Shown: piece by piece, positions 28,380 through 37,348 of the stretch
Layout of the letters: every line of letters begins with the position of its first letter
Position numbering within the stretch: the stretch's first letter is position 1
Origin: Acinetobacter lwoffii
GTDB lineage: Bacteria > Pseudomonadota > Gammaproteobacteria > Pseudomonadales > Moraxellaceae
Assembly (NCBI RefSeq): GCF_029024105.1
Contig: NZ_CP118963.1
Span: 558,001 to 622,000, forward strand
Length of the DNA: 64,000 nucleotides
Reading direction: 5' to 3'
Translations under genes and position numbers: made by a program
The notes under the pieces: model-generated
What the model was told of the DNA's origin: nothing
Databases searched by the model: none
Seen by the model: only the letters and a program-made list of their open reading frames with translations

Positions 28380-28863
28380 ATATAGCCCCTTGCGTTGGAT
28401 TGAGTTTCTGAGGACCGAACTTTTGGCCCAGCCTCTTTGAACCGATTTGCTTAAATAAAAACATTGAGAGTATCGTCTTTCAGCGCATTTCAGTCAACGA
28501 AATATGCCTTTAGATTGAAATTTGGGCGAAAATTTGTACAGATTTGTGCGGTTTAGCCGTGTTTGTATTTTGTACAAAAAAATAATCTTCTATCGCTGTA
28601 AATCCTGATGAAAATGATCGGAAATGATTCGCTAGCCAATTGTATTCACTGAAAATGGTTTTTTGATCCTGACACAGGCTTAAACTGATCCTCGATATGG
28701 AGATGGATACCGAGTGACTGGATGCTGTTTTGCGCAAATTCAGTCAGGCTGATGATGCAAATTTGTCCTTGGCAGATGGCTACATCATCATGGAATAGCT
28801 TTGCGCTATACTGGCAAGCATCAATGAAATGATCTTAAAGATTGACGCTAACAAGGAAATGTA
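28380..28863. other. Divergent intergenic region between icd and the DUF1543 gene
   Basis: About 480 bases expected to carry the icd promoter on the minus strand and a plus-strand promoter for the DUF1543 gene. A 75-codon minus-strand frame at 28510-28737 has a biased, serine-rich composition and no ribosome site, so I do not call it. A TATACT near 28808 is a possible -10 element without a good -35. Confidence 0.45.
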
Positions 28864-29373
28864 ATGCCCAGCTTGTTTATTGTGATGCTCGGTGGTCGTC
28901 ATGCCCGTGCCAATACAGAAGTTCATGATGTGGTTTTGGCAATAGGAGAGAGTCTGGAAGATACCTATCCGCAATTGAAAAATGCCTGGTTTGCGGAACA
29001 GAAAGGTCTGCATATTGATGCTTGGGCGCAAATCAACGGACTGGAGTTCGAGGGCAAATCCTATACGCTGCAATTTACTGATGCACAGCCACAGCAATCC
29101 GATGGAAAACTTTGGCTGATTAATCTGGGTGGTTATGATCCACGTGAGTTTGGCGAGCTGCATCGTTATGTGCTGGTGGTTGCACAGAATGCCATGGTGG
29201 CCAAACAGCGCGGTAAAGCCTACTTCGCCCGGCACTGGCAAAAACAGCATACTGACCGTGTGCTGGATGTAGATGACTGTATTGCCATTGATCAGGTTTA
29301 TGGTCGCTACGTACAACTGTTAGAGGGTAGTTTCAGTGGCAATCGTTGGGAAAATACTTATCTCACGATTTAA
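28864..29373 (+). CDS. DUF1543 domain-containing protein
   Basis: A 169-residue cytoplasmic protein starting at an ATG preceded by AAGGAA. It begins PSLFIVMLGGRHARANTEVHDVVLAIG and contains WLINLGGYDPREFGELH, both typical of DUF1543 proteins. DUF1543 domains are often duplicated; a second, weaker copy may start near FARHWQKQHTDRVLDVDDCIAI. Function is unknown. It is followed 136 bases later by the DUF2804 gene on the same strand. Confidence 0.82.
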   Translation: MPSLFIVMLGGRHARANTEVHDVVLAIGESLEDTYPQLKNAWFAEQKGLHIDAWAQINGLEFEGKSYTLQFTDAQPQQSDGKLWLINLGGYDPREFGELHRYVLVVAQNAMVAKQRGKAYFARHWQKQHTDRVLDVDDCIAIDQVYGRYVQLLEGSFSGNRWENTYLTI

Positions 29374-29509
29374 AGCAGTTTGCGATTGAATTAAACCTAG
29401 GGCTAGCTGAATGATTCGACGAGTGACTTAAAAAAATCTTTATCAAAATTTAATAATCGGCATAATACTGCCAAGGAAAAGCAGTTTTGACTGAGATGGA
29501 ATGTCTTAA

Positions 29510-30502
29510 ATGGATTTAATTCAGGCAAATGGACAACCGCGTTATGGACGTTTCAAGGAACTTCCAAAAAGTATTGACTATCAGGCATATCAATACAAGA
29601 ATCCTTATGGTCATGTGCTGTCAGGCTGGCGTAAGCATCTAAAATATAAAAAATTCAAATTCTGTAGTATTCAGCACGAGCATTATACCATTGGACTGGC
29701 AATTGCCGATATCGCATGGGCAGGGCATGGTTTTGTCTATGTCTATAACCATATGACCAATGAAGTGCTGGAATGGAATGCGATTAATTTCCTGTCACGC
29801 AACACTGTGCTGGATGAACAGCCACTGTTTAATCATAGTTATTTCCATAAGTCACCTTTTCAGATCGATATCCAGCATGCCAACGGCGTGCGTTATATCA
29901 ACGTCAGCAAATACGGCGAAATTAAACTCAGTGCCCGGATTTTCTGTGCCGGAACCGATCCACTGAGTATGTGCAGTCCGACCGGCATCAATGGCTGGAC
30001 CTATACTCAGAAACTGACCACTTTGGGCTGTGAAGGCTTTTTCATTAACAAGCAGGGTGAAACCATTCAGTTTAATGAACGCAGCTTTGCTTCTCTGGAT
30101 GATACCTGTGGCTTTTTGCGCCCGGAAACGGCCTGGTTCTGGTTGTCCTGTAATTTCTGGGATGTGAACCATAATCGGATTGGACTTAATCTGGCTTCAG
30201 GTGTGAATGAAAGTTTTGGCAATGAAAACTGTCTGTGGATCAATGGCAAGATTTATCCGTTGGCCGATGTGCTGTTCCAGCAGGAATCGGAAAACCAATG
30301 GACGATTCAGTCGCTGGATGAAAGATTGAATCTGATGGTCAGCACAGGCTGGCGCCGTTATGAAAATCTCAACCTGCGTCTGGTCGGGAGCCAGTTTAGT
30401 CAGTGGCAAGCCAAGGTTTCCGGAACGATTCAGCAGGATGATCAGGAAATTATTTTACTAAATGAATATGCCTTGCTTGAACAGCATTATGCCAAATGGT
30501 AA
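29510..30502 (+). CDS. DUF2804 domain-containing protein
   Basis: A 330-residue protein rich in aromatic residues and predicted mostly beta. It matches the DUF2804 pattern: an N-terminal GRFKELPKSIDYQAY, GLAIADIAWAGHGFVYVY, GEIKLSARIFC, and WFWLSCNFWDVNHNRIGLNLASG. The family is related to lipocalin-like fold proteins annotated only by domain number. No signal peptide is seen. It ends ahead of a terminator shared with the convergent PF10118 gene. Confidence 0.82.
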   Translation: MDLIQANGQPRYGRFKELPKSIDYQAYQYKNPYGHVLSGWRKHLKYKKFKFCSIQHEHYTIGLAIADIAWAGHGFVYVYNHMTNEVLEWNAINFLSRNTVLDEQPLFNHSYFHKSPFQIDIQHANGVRYINVSKYGEIKLSARIFCAGTDPLSMCSPTGINGWTYTQKLTTLGCEGFFINKQGETIQFNERSFASLDDTCGFLRPETAWFWLSCNFWDVNHNRIGLNLASGVNESFGNENCLWINGKIYPLADVLFQQESENQWTIQSLDERLNLMVSTGWRRYENLNLRLVGSQFSQWQAKVSGTIQQDDQEIILLNEYALLEQHYAKW

Positions 30503-30526
30503 AAGTGCAGGACATAAGACCTAATT

Positions 30527-30555
30527 TAAAAGCCTTCAATTTTGAAGGCTCTTTT
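30527..30555. terminator. Shared terminator between convergent genes
   Basis: AGCCTTCAA and TTGAAGGCT arms. There is a T run on the plus side and A-rich DNA on the minus side, between the DUF2804 gene and the PF10118 gene. Confidence 0.75.
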
Positions 30556-30564
30556 GATTTGAGC

Positions 30565-31443
30565 TTAATCTTTGGCGGCCTGCCAGAAGGCTTCACCGGC
30601 CTGAATTGGATCATTGGTTTCGGCTAAGGTTTTTACCCAGACATCATATTGCGCAATAACCGGATGTTGACTAGGATGGAAGTCTTTTTTAAACCAGTCC
30701 CGATATTGTGGGCCCATGCGGGTCAAGGTGCCGTTACGGCCAAACAACCAGGGCAGTCCTTTCAGGTTCATTTGCAGACGCTCTAAGACACTGAAGCCAT
30801 CATGTTTCAGCATGACATTGGCGCGATAGGCGGTATAACTAAACATCAAAAATGTCGTACTGAGCAGGGTCATTTTGCGCATCCATTCAGGTGTTTTTGC
30901 GACCTCTTTCATCACGTCAAAAGCCACATCACGATGTTCCATTTCTTCAATCGCATGCCAGGCAAACATGGCACGTACATAAGGATGGCCGTCTTTTAAG
31001 GTGGATTTCTGACCGTAAAAAGTTTCAGCCATCAGCGCGGTCAAGTGTTCTGCCGCTGCCGTAGTTGCAATATTGAACTGTGCTGAACGATGTTTGAGGT
31101 CATAGGCGAACATATTATTCAGACGCTCAATAAAATCATCGACAGGCATGCCTTGTTCACGCATCAGCTGGTTCATTTTCTCATGGGCAATGCCGTGCTG
31201 TGCTTCCTGACGAATAAAATCTGCCACACGTTTTTGCAGCTCCGGGTCTGTGATCTGATCTCGGAACAGGCGCACACTCTGAATAAAATAACGCTCGCCA
31301 TCTGGAAAGGTCAGGCTCAAGGCATCGAACATGCGGGTCAGAAAGGGGTCACCGCCAAACCAGTAGCGCGGGATTTCATCCAGTTTAAAATCAAGCTGGG
31401 TCCGGACCACGGGCTTTATTGAAGATTTTAATACTGCATTCAT
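30565..31443 (-). CDS. Putative metal-dependent hydrolase (PF10118)
   Basis: A 292-residue protein of the PF10118 family, which is predicted to be metal-dependent from conserved acidic and histidine motifs. Visible are FIRQEAQHGIAHEKMNQLM, TTAAAEHLTALMAETF and AWHAIEEMEHRDVAFDVMK, resembling the E-x-x-H repeats of ferritin-like di-iron proteins. A hydrophobic segment (LLSTTFLMFSYTAYRANVML) follows. I start at the ATG at 31443; the longer TTG reading to 31518 is less likely. It is divergent from an AraC regulator, which probably controls it. Confidence 0.8.
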   Translation of the reverse strand: MNAVLKSSIKPVVRTQLDFKLDEIPRYWFGGDPFLTRMFDALSLTFPDGERYFIQSVRLFRDQITDPELQKRVADFIRQEAQHGIAHEKMNQLMREQGMPVDDFIERLNNMFAYDLKHRSAQFNIATTAAAEHLTALMAETFYGQKSTLKDGHPYVRAMFAWHAIEEMEHRDVAFDVMKEVAKTPEWMRKMTLLSTTFLMFSYTAYRANVMLKHDGFSVLERLQMNLKGLPWLFGRNGTLTRMGPQYRDWFKKDFHPSQHPVIAQYDVWVKTLAETNDPIQAGEAFWQAAKD

Positions 31444-31585
31444 CTTATGAATTCTTTTTTGTGACGATGCTGACAGTATGTCGGGGAATGCCGTAATTGT
31501 TTTGACAGTGCTTGCCAATTTTTATACATTTTATGCCAAATGAAAATAAAACTGCTTAGACTAAAGCAGGCAGCGGGAAGCGCGC

Positions 31586-32623
31586 ATGCAAGAAATTAAA
31601 ATACCCAATGGTTATATTCAGCTTTGGGCGACTTATCTGCGCAGTCTGCAAATTGAGCCTTTGGAAGCTGACTTTCTGCAAGATGTACATGAAGCGCTTG
31701 TCCCCCTGATTGATCAGCCTTTTGCCACGCAAGTGCCGCTGGAATTATTAAATCAGCTTCTGTTAAGAACCCGGCAACATTTAAACTGTCCACAACTAAT
31801 TTTCGAGATCGTGCAGGTTATTCGTCCAGAACATTTTGGCGTGCTCGGTTATATGGCTTCGCGAAGCAGCAGCGTTGCGGAAATGATCCGGCATATCATT
31901 CGCTTTCAACGACTGGTGATTGATGGCAGTGAGTTTGTACCTTTGCAATTGAAGCAGCGTGAACACAGTCTTGAATTATTTTGGGCCTATCTGGATGAAA
32001 AATATAATCTGTTAAATGAGCTGACCATGGCCGCGATGGTGCAGTTGGGGCGTGTCATTTTGCAGGATCATCAACTGTTACTGCACTGTGTACGTTTTGC
32101 CCATGCGCCCGACAGGGGGCAAATGCATTATCAAAAGTTTTTTGCCAGTGAGGTGAGATTTTCTCAGGACTATTATGGCATAGAGCTGGATTTGCAAGGA
32201 CTGGCACATGGGTCTGAGCAGGCTGATCCAATCCTGTTGCAGCTACTGGTTCATCAGGCAGAACAGGCGATTGCAGCCAAGCCGCCCCTTGAAAATCATT
32301 TGGAACAGGCGCAGCAAATGATTGCCGAACAGCTGCGGACCCAGCATCAGGCCATTAAAGTTGAACAGCTTGCCCGGCAGTTGTTGATGTCGACACGTAG
32401 TTTGCAGCGCTTATTCAGTACACAGGGCACTTCATTTAAAAAACTGCTGGAACAGCAGCGGATTAAACGTTGCGAGCTGTTGTTGCAGCAGGGATTAGGT
32501 CTGACCGAGATTGCCGAGCAGCTGGATTATTCTGATCAGTCGGCTTTGGCACGGGCCTATAAGGCAGCCACCGGACAGACCTTGTTAGAGCGAAAAAGGC
32601 AGTTACACAAAGCACGAAGCTGA
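31586..32623 (+). CDS. AraC family transcriptional regulator
   Basis: A 345-residue regulator. The N-terminal about 200 residues resemble the arabinose-binding-type domain PF12625 found in OruR/ArgR-like AraC proteins (FGVLGYMASRSSSVAEMIRHIIRFQRL). The C-terminal about 100 residues have the double helix-turn-helix: VEQLARQLLMSTRSLQRLFSTQG and LTEIAEQLDYSDQSALARAYKAATG. It is divergent from the PF10118 hydrolase with about 140 bases between, a common regulator-target arrangement. The effector is unknown. Confidence 0.88.
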   Translation: MQEIKIPNGYIQLWATYLRSLQIEPLEADFLQDVHEALVPLIDQPFATQVPLELLNQLLLRTRQHLNCPQLIFEIVQVIRPEHFGVLGYMASRSSSVAEMIRHIIRFQRLVIDGSEFVPLQLKQREHSLELFWAYLDEKYNLLNELTMAAMVQLGRVILQDHQLLLHCVRFAHAPDRGQMHYQKFFASEVRFSQDYYGIELDLQGLAHGSEQADPILLQLLVHQAEQAIAAKPPLENHLEQAQQMIAEQLRTQHQAIKVEQLARQLLMSTRSLQRLFSTQGTSFKKLLEQQRIKRCELLLQQGLGLTEIAEQLDYSDQSALARAYKAATGQTLLERKRQLHKARS

Positions 32624-32652
32624 AAAAAGCGACCGGTATCGGTCGCTTTTTT
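32623..32652. terminator. Terminator shared by the AraC gene and the antiporter gene
   Basis: AAAAAAGCGACC and GGTCGCTTTTTT arms around GGTATC, directly after the AraC stop codon. The sequence is symmetrical, so it can act in both directions. Confidence 0.88.
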
Positions 32653-32671
32653 ATTTTCGCAGGATGATGGA

Positions 32672-34006
32672 TTAAGTGCTTGCTTTCACCTGAGGGAATC
32701 TAAACGCGATCGCAGCAATCGCAAAAATGGCCAGAATCCAGCAATAGTACACACCACCAATCAGTTCAACCGGCGAGATTTTTGCAATGGAACAGGCCAG
32801 TAGTAACTGTGCGCCATAAGGAATTAAACCCTGTACCACGCAAGAGAAAATATCCATCAGTGCCGCAGAACGCTTGGGATCCACCCCGTATTCTTTGGCG
32901 ACTTCACGCGCCATATCACCAGACAGAATAATCGCCACGGTATTATTGGCCACAAAGATATTCGAAAACACCACCAGAAAACTAATCCCGATTTCGCCGG
33001 CACGTTGCTTCCCAACTTTAAATAGACGGGTCAAGCTATAAATGCGCTCGATCAGCCAGCGTAAACCGCCTTCTCGTTGCATGATCGCCGAGAGGCCACC
33101 CAGGAACATCGACAATAACGCCACTTCAAACATGCCGACAAAGCCATCATAAATTGAAGTATTCAGTTTGAGCAGATCAAATTCAGCTGTGGCAAACAGG
33201 CCAAACAAGCCGGAAAGTAACACCCCAATGGTCAGCACAGCGAGAACGTGTAAACGGCTAAAGGCTAAAATAAATACGGCGATATAAGGTAAAACCAGAA
33301 GCCAGTTAAAATCCTTGTATTCCACTGCATTGCTACTACTGGTACTCAACACGTAAATCAAAATAGTGACGATTGAGGCTGGAACCGCAATCCAGACGTT
33401 GACCCTGAACTTGTCACGCAGTTGTACGCGTTGGCTGGTGGTCGCCGCAATGGTGGTGTCTGAGATCATGGACAGGTTATCACCAAACATGGCACCACCG
33501 ACCACTGCACCAATCGCATAAATCACATCAATATCGGTAACCTGGGTGAAACCAAAAGCGATTGGCGCACAAGCCGCAATGGTGCCCATGGAGGTACCCA
33601 TCGCCGTGGCAATAAAGGCCGAGATCACAAATAACATCGGCAGAATAAATGTGGGTGGAATCACCGACAGGCCCATCTGCACGGTGGCGTCGACGCTGCC
33701 AATGGCGCTACTGACGCTGGCAAAGGCGCCGGCCAACATAAACACCATAAACATCAGAATTAAGTTTGGATGACTGGCACCTCTGAGGAATTCCTCAATG
33801 CCCTGGTTGAGTTTGCCGCGATACACTAATGCAGCCAAGATAATCGCAGGCAGGGCAGCCACAGGCGCTTTCACCTGATAGAACGCGAACTCGGTTCCGA
33901 TCAGGGAATGATAGATCCCGCTACCCAAAAATATGGTTAAAAATACAATAAGCGGCAGCAGTGCAATGGCGCGTGCCTGCACTGTAGCCTCAGAATCAGT
34001 CTGCAT
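32672..34006 (-). CDS. NhaC-type Na+/H+ antiporter family protein
   Basis: A 444-residue polytopic inner-membrane protein with about 11-12 hydrophobic segments. Segments such as IGAVVGGAMFGDNLSMISDTTIAATTSQ and FVVFSNIFVANNTVAIILSG show the duplicated GDN/N-N-T pattern of NhaC and related ion-transporter superfamily members. It probably exchanges protons for sodium or for a carboxylate/amine substrate; NhaC-like proteins include malate-lactate antiporters. The start is uncertain because no clear Shine-Dalgarno precedes the ATG at 34006. Confidence 0.82.
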   Translation of the reverse strand: MQTDSEATVQARAIALLPLIVFLTIFLGSGIYHSLIGTEFAFYQVKAPVAALPAIILAALVYRGKLNQGIEEFLRGASHPNLILMFMVFMLAGAFASVSSAIGSVDATVQMGLSVIPPTFILPMLFVISAFIATAMGTSMGTIAACAPIAFGFTQVTDIDVIYAIGAVVGGAMFGDNLSMISDTTIAATTSQRVQLRDKFRVNVWIAVPASIVTILIYVLSTSSSNAVEYKDFNWLLVLPYIAVFILAFSRLHVLAVLTIGVLLSGLFGLFATAEFDLLKLNTSIYDGFVGMFEVALLSMFLGGLSAIMQREGGLRWLIERIYSLTRLFKVGKQRAGEIGISFLVVFSNIFVANNTVAIILSGDMAREVAKEYGVDPKRSAALMDIFSCVVQGLIPYGAQLLLACSIAKISPVELIGGVYYCWILAIFAIAAIAFRFPQVKAST

Positions 34007-34371
34007 AGGAGATAAAAAAGTAAGAGAATAGGACTAGTATAAAGCAGGTTTTGCTATTTCAGAAAACTTTAAATGAATGCGCTAACATCTGCATTTTTAT
34101 TAATTTTTATATGATAAAAATAAGTTTATCTAAATATTCAGGATTTTAGGTAATAGCAAAATTAGGCATCTTTGATCATTGAGAAAAAAATCAAAATAAT
34201 CGTAAATAGACCCTTCCGAATTGTTTTGAAATCTTCGCACAGGAAATGAAGTACTCGAGGTCGGTATCGCAGACTGTTCATTGGACAAAAAATAGCGTTA
34301 CAATGCGATGTCTTGTATTTCTACATAGTCAATGCCTCAAGTTTGAAACACGTTAAGGAAAATACCACCCT
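34007..34371. other. Promoter region of trpA operon and antiporter gene
   Basis: About 365 AT-rich bases between divergent genes. A TACAAT at 34299 with a loose TTCATT 16 bases upstream is a possible promoter for trpA-accD-folC. No leader peptide or Trp-codon run is seen. Confidence 0.4.
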
Positions 34372-35175
34372 ATGTCACGTTTAGCCACACGATTTGGACA
34401 ACTTAAATCTCAACAGCGTAAAGCTTTAGTTTCTTATGTCATGGCGGGTGATCCGCATCCAGAAGTCACAGTGCCTTTGCTGCATGAGATGGTGGAAGCG
34501 GGTGTCGACGTGATTGAGCTGGGACTTCCTTTCTCGGACCCGATGGCAGATGGGCCGGTGATTGCACTAGCTGCTGAACGTGCTCTGGCAGGTGGAACCA
34601 ATACCCTGGATGCCCTGCACATGGTGAAAGAATTTCGCTTGAAAGATCGCGAAACACCAGTGGTACTGATGGGTTATCTGAATCCGGTTGAAGTGATTGG
34701 CTATGAAAAGTTTGTGGCTTATGCCTATGAATGTGGAGTAGATGGTGTACTGCTGGTGGACTTGCCACCAGAAGAAGCACAAGGTCTGGGTGAAGTACTG
34801 GAAAAATATGATATGGATCAGATTTTCCTGCTGGCACCAACTTCAACCGATGCACGTATTCAACACGTAGCGAAACAGGCCAGCGGCTTTATTTACTATG
34901 TGTCACTGAAGGGCGTGACCGGTGCAGCAACTTTAGATGTCTCTGAAGCCGCTGCACGCATTCAAAAGATTAAAGCTGTGACTGATGTTCCTGTAGGCGT
35001 AGGTTTCGGTATCAGTGATGCTGCATCTGCGAAAGCGATGGGTGTTGCTGCCGATGCAGTTATTGTGGGTAGTGCGTTTGTAAAGCAGTTTGCAACGCTC
35101 GCACCAGAACAAGCCGTTATTGCGACGGTGAATAAAGTCAAGGAGCTTCGAGCAGCGCTCGATGAGTTAGTATGA
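34372..35175 (+). CDS. trpA: Tryptophan synthase alpha subunit
   Basis: Cleaves indole-3-glycerol phosphate to indole and glyceraldehyde 3-phosphate. The 267 residues include VDVIELGLPFSDPMADGPVI (catalytic Glu and Asp region), GVDGVLLVDLPPEEA and YYVSLKGVTGA. AAGGAAAATACC precedes the ATG. trpB is not present in the window directly upstream, where an antiporter lies instead. The stop overlaps the accD start (ATGA), so the two are translationally coupled. Confidence 0.97.
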   Translation: MSRLATRFGQLKSQQRKALVSYVMAGDPHPEVTVPLLHEMVEAGVDVIELGLPFSDPMADGPVIALAAERALAGGTNTLDALHMVKEFRLKDRETPVVLMGYLNPVEVIGYEKFVAYAYECGVDGVLLVDLPPEEAQGLGEVLEKYDMDQIFLLAPTSTDARIQHVAKQASGFIYYVSLKGVTGAATLDVSEAAARIQKIKAVTDVPVGVGFGISDAASAKAMGVAADAVIVGSAFVKQFATLAPEQAVIATVNKVKELRAALDELV

Positions 35176-36068
35176 GTCAACAAGTGAAATCAGGCAAAAT
35201 TCTGAGCCCATCGACCCCATGGACGGAGCGTACTGTTCCGGGCATTCAGGTACCCGATGAGCAAACGGCATATAAAGCGACATTTACCGAGCCTACGATT
35301 GAGTGTCCTGAATGTCATGCATTGGTGACCCGTACTGCCATGTCATTTAATGCCTATGTCTGTCCGCAATGTGATGAACATTTGCGCATGAAAGCCCGTG
35401 AACGTCTGAACTGGTTCTTTGATCAGGTACAAACAGAATTGGGTCAGGAATTTATAGCCAAAGATCCCCTGAAATTTGTCGATAGTAAAGCCTATCCAGA
35501 CCGTATGGCTGAAGCGCAAAAGAAAACCGGTGAAACTGAAGCACTGGTGGTAATTCAGGGTTTGCTGAAAGGCGTACCGATGATTGCCTGTGCGTTTGAG
35601 TTCGACTTCATGGGCGGTTCTATGGGCACAGTGGTCGGTGACCGCTTTGTTCAGGCTGCAGAACATGCGATTGAAGCTCGTCAACCTTTGATCTGTTTTG
35701 CTGCTTCGGGTGGTGCTCGTATGCAGGAAGGCATGTTGTCCCTGATGCAAATGGCGCGTACTTCGGCTGCGATCCAGCGTTTAAAAGAAGCAGGTCTGCC
35801 TTATGTAGTGGTATTGACTCATCCAGTGTACGGCGGTGTGACCGCATCATTGGCAATGCTGGGTGATGTACATATTGCTGAACCGAAAGCGATGATTGGC
35901 TTTGCCGGTAAACGTGTGATCGAACAGACTGTACGTGAAAAACTGGAAGAACCGTTCCAGCGCGCGGAATATTTGCTTGATCATGGGGTAATCGATCAGA
36001 TTGTTCACCGTCATGCATTACGTGATACAGTTTATCGTATCGTTACGAAGTTGATGAATTTGCATTGA
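35172..36068 (+). CDS. accD: Acetyl-CoA carboxylase carboxyltransferase subunit beta
   Basis: The zinc-containing beta subunit of the carboxyltransferase that makes malonyl-CoA with AccA. A four-cysteine zinc finger is present (C45, C48, C64, C67). The crotonase-like core includes GGSMGTVVGDRFVQA, GGARMQEGMLSLMQM and GGVTASLAMLGDVHIAEP. Length of 298 residues is normal. It overlaps trpA at its start and folC at its end. Confidence 0.97.
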   Translation: MSQQVKSGKILSPSTPWTERTVPGIQVPDEQTAYKATFTEPTIECPECHALVTRTAMSFNAYVCPQCDEHLRMKARERLNWFFDQVQTELGQEFIAKDPLKFVDSKAYPDRMAEAQKKTGETEALVVIQGLLKGVPMIACAFEFDFMGGSMGTVVGDRFVQAAEHAIEARQPLICFAASGGARMQEGMLSLMQMARTSAAIQRLKEAGLPYVVVLTHPVYGGVTASLAMLGDVHIAEPKAMIGFAGKRVIEQTVREKLEEPFQRAEYLLDHGVIDQIVHRHALRDTVYRIVTKLMNLH

Positions 36069-37348
36069 ACACAGCACCCTTAGCAACAGATTCTTTAAAT
36101 ACATGGCTCGATTATTGGAGCCATGTTCACGTTACGGGTATTGATTTAGGTCTGGAACGGGTTATTCCTGTGGCTGAAAAGCTGGGCGTGACATCTCCAG
36201 AGGCCAAAGTGCTGACGGTGGCAGGAACCAATGGTAAGGGTTCGACCACCACCACGCTGGCCGCGATCCTGAATGCGCAAGGCTTCAAGGTCGGGCTATA
36301 TCAATCCCCCCACGTGTACCGTTTCAATGAGCGTGTTAAATTGCGCGGCATTGAAGTGGAAGATCAGTTGCTGATTGATGCTTTTGTTCAGGTCGATCAG
36401 GCTCGTCGCGAATGCGGTTTGAGCCTATCTTTCTTTGAAGCCACGACCTTGGCTGCTTTTGTGATTTTTAAAGATCAAGTCTGTGATGTGTGGGTGCTGG
36501 AAGTTGGCTTAGGCGGCCGTCTGGATGTGGTCAATGTGGTCAACCCGGATGTGGCGGTGATTACCAATATTGGTCTGGATCATACTGACTGGCTTGGTGA
36601 CACCATCGAGAAAATTGCTTTTGAAAAGGCCGGAATTATTCGCCCGGATATTCCCGTGGCGTTTGGTGGACAGCAACAGATCCCGCAAGCCATTCTAAAT
36701 AAAGCTCAAGAATGTAATGCATCTTTGTATGCAATCAACCGTGATTATTTCTATAAAGCCTTTGAAGATGGCCAAAGCTGGGCTTTTGCTTCATCGGGTA
36801 CGACCTTAAAACTCCCAACAGGTTCGCTGGCACTGGATAATATTTCTACCGCCGTGGCCGCCATTCTGCTGAGCGGATTAAACGTCAGCCAGCAGGCAAT
36901 TGCACAAGGCATTCAAACGGCAAAATTGCCGGGACGGTTTGAAATCCGTCAAATCCAGAATAAAACCGTGATTTTTGATGCAGGACATAACCCGCATGGG
37001 GTGGAATTTCTGCTGAAACAATTACGAGATTATTTAAATTACAATCAAAAATATAATGAAGTCATTTGTGTATTTTCAATGCTGGCAGATAAAGATATAA
37101 ATTCTGTCGTCAAGTTATTGAAAGACACGGTTCAATTGTGGAAAATTGCACCATTATTCGTCCCACGTGCGGCAGAGGTCACAGTTTTGGCTGATGCTTT
37201 AAGCGGTGAGGCGGTAGAACAATTTGACAATGTAAAATTAGCTTTTAAATCAGCACTGGATCAAACAGATAATAATCAGCTGATTTTGGTATGTGGATCA
37301 TTTCATACCTTAGAAGCGGTATGGGAGTATTTGGAAGAATGTCAATGA
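36065..37348 (+). CDS. folC: Bifunctional folylpolyglutamate/dihydrofolate synthase
   Basis: Adds glutamate to dihydropteroate and to folates. The ATP loop is GTNGKGS at residues 54-60. GLGGRLDVVN, TNIGLDHTDWLG and FDAGHNPHG are further family motifs. Length of 427 residues is normal. The start appears to be a TTG overlapping the accD stop as TTGA. The stop overlaps the next gene as ATGA, giving a tightly coupled trpA-accD-folC-SPOR series. Confidence 0.95.
   Translation: MNTAPLATDSLNTWLDYWSHVHVTGIDLGLERVIPVAEKLGVTSPEAKVLTVAGTNGKGSTTTTLAAILNAQGFKVGLYQSPHVYRFNERVKLRGIEVEDQLLIDAFVQVDQARRECGLSLSFFEATTLAAFVIFKDQVCDVWVLEVGLGGRLDVVNVVNPDVAVITNIGLDHTDWLGDTIEKIAFEKAGIIRPDIPVAFGGQQQIPQAILNKAQECNASLYAINRDYFYKAFEDGQSWAFASSGTTLKLPTGSLALDNISTAVAAILLSGLNVSQQAIAQGIQTAKLPGRFEIRQIQNKTVIFDAGHNPHGVEFLLKQLRDYLNYNQKYNEVICVFSMLADKDINSVVKLLKDTVQLWKIAPLFVPRAAEVTVLADALSGEAVEQFDNVKLAFKSALDQTDNNQLILVCGSFHTLEAVWEYLEECQ

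Noticed and set aside
28510..28737. 75-codon minus-strand reading frame between icd and the DUF1543 gene
   Set aside because: No ribosome site, no recognisable domain, serine-rich composition, and it lies where promoters are expected.
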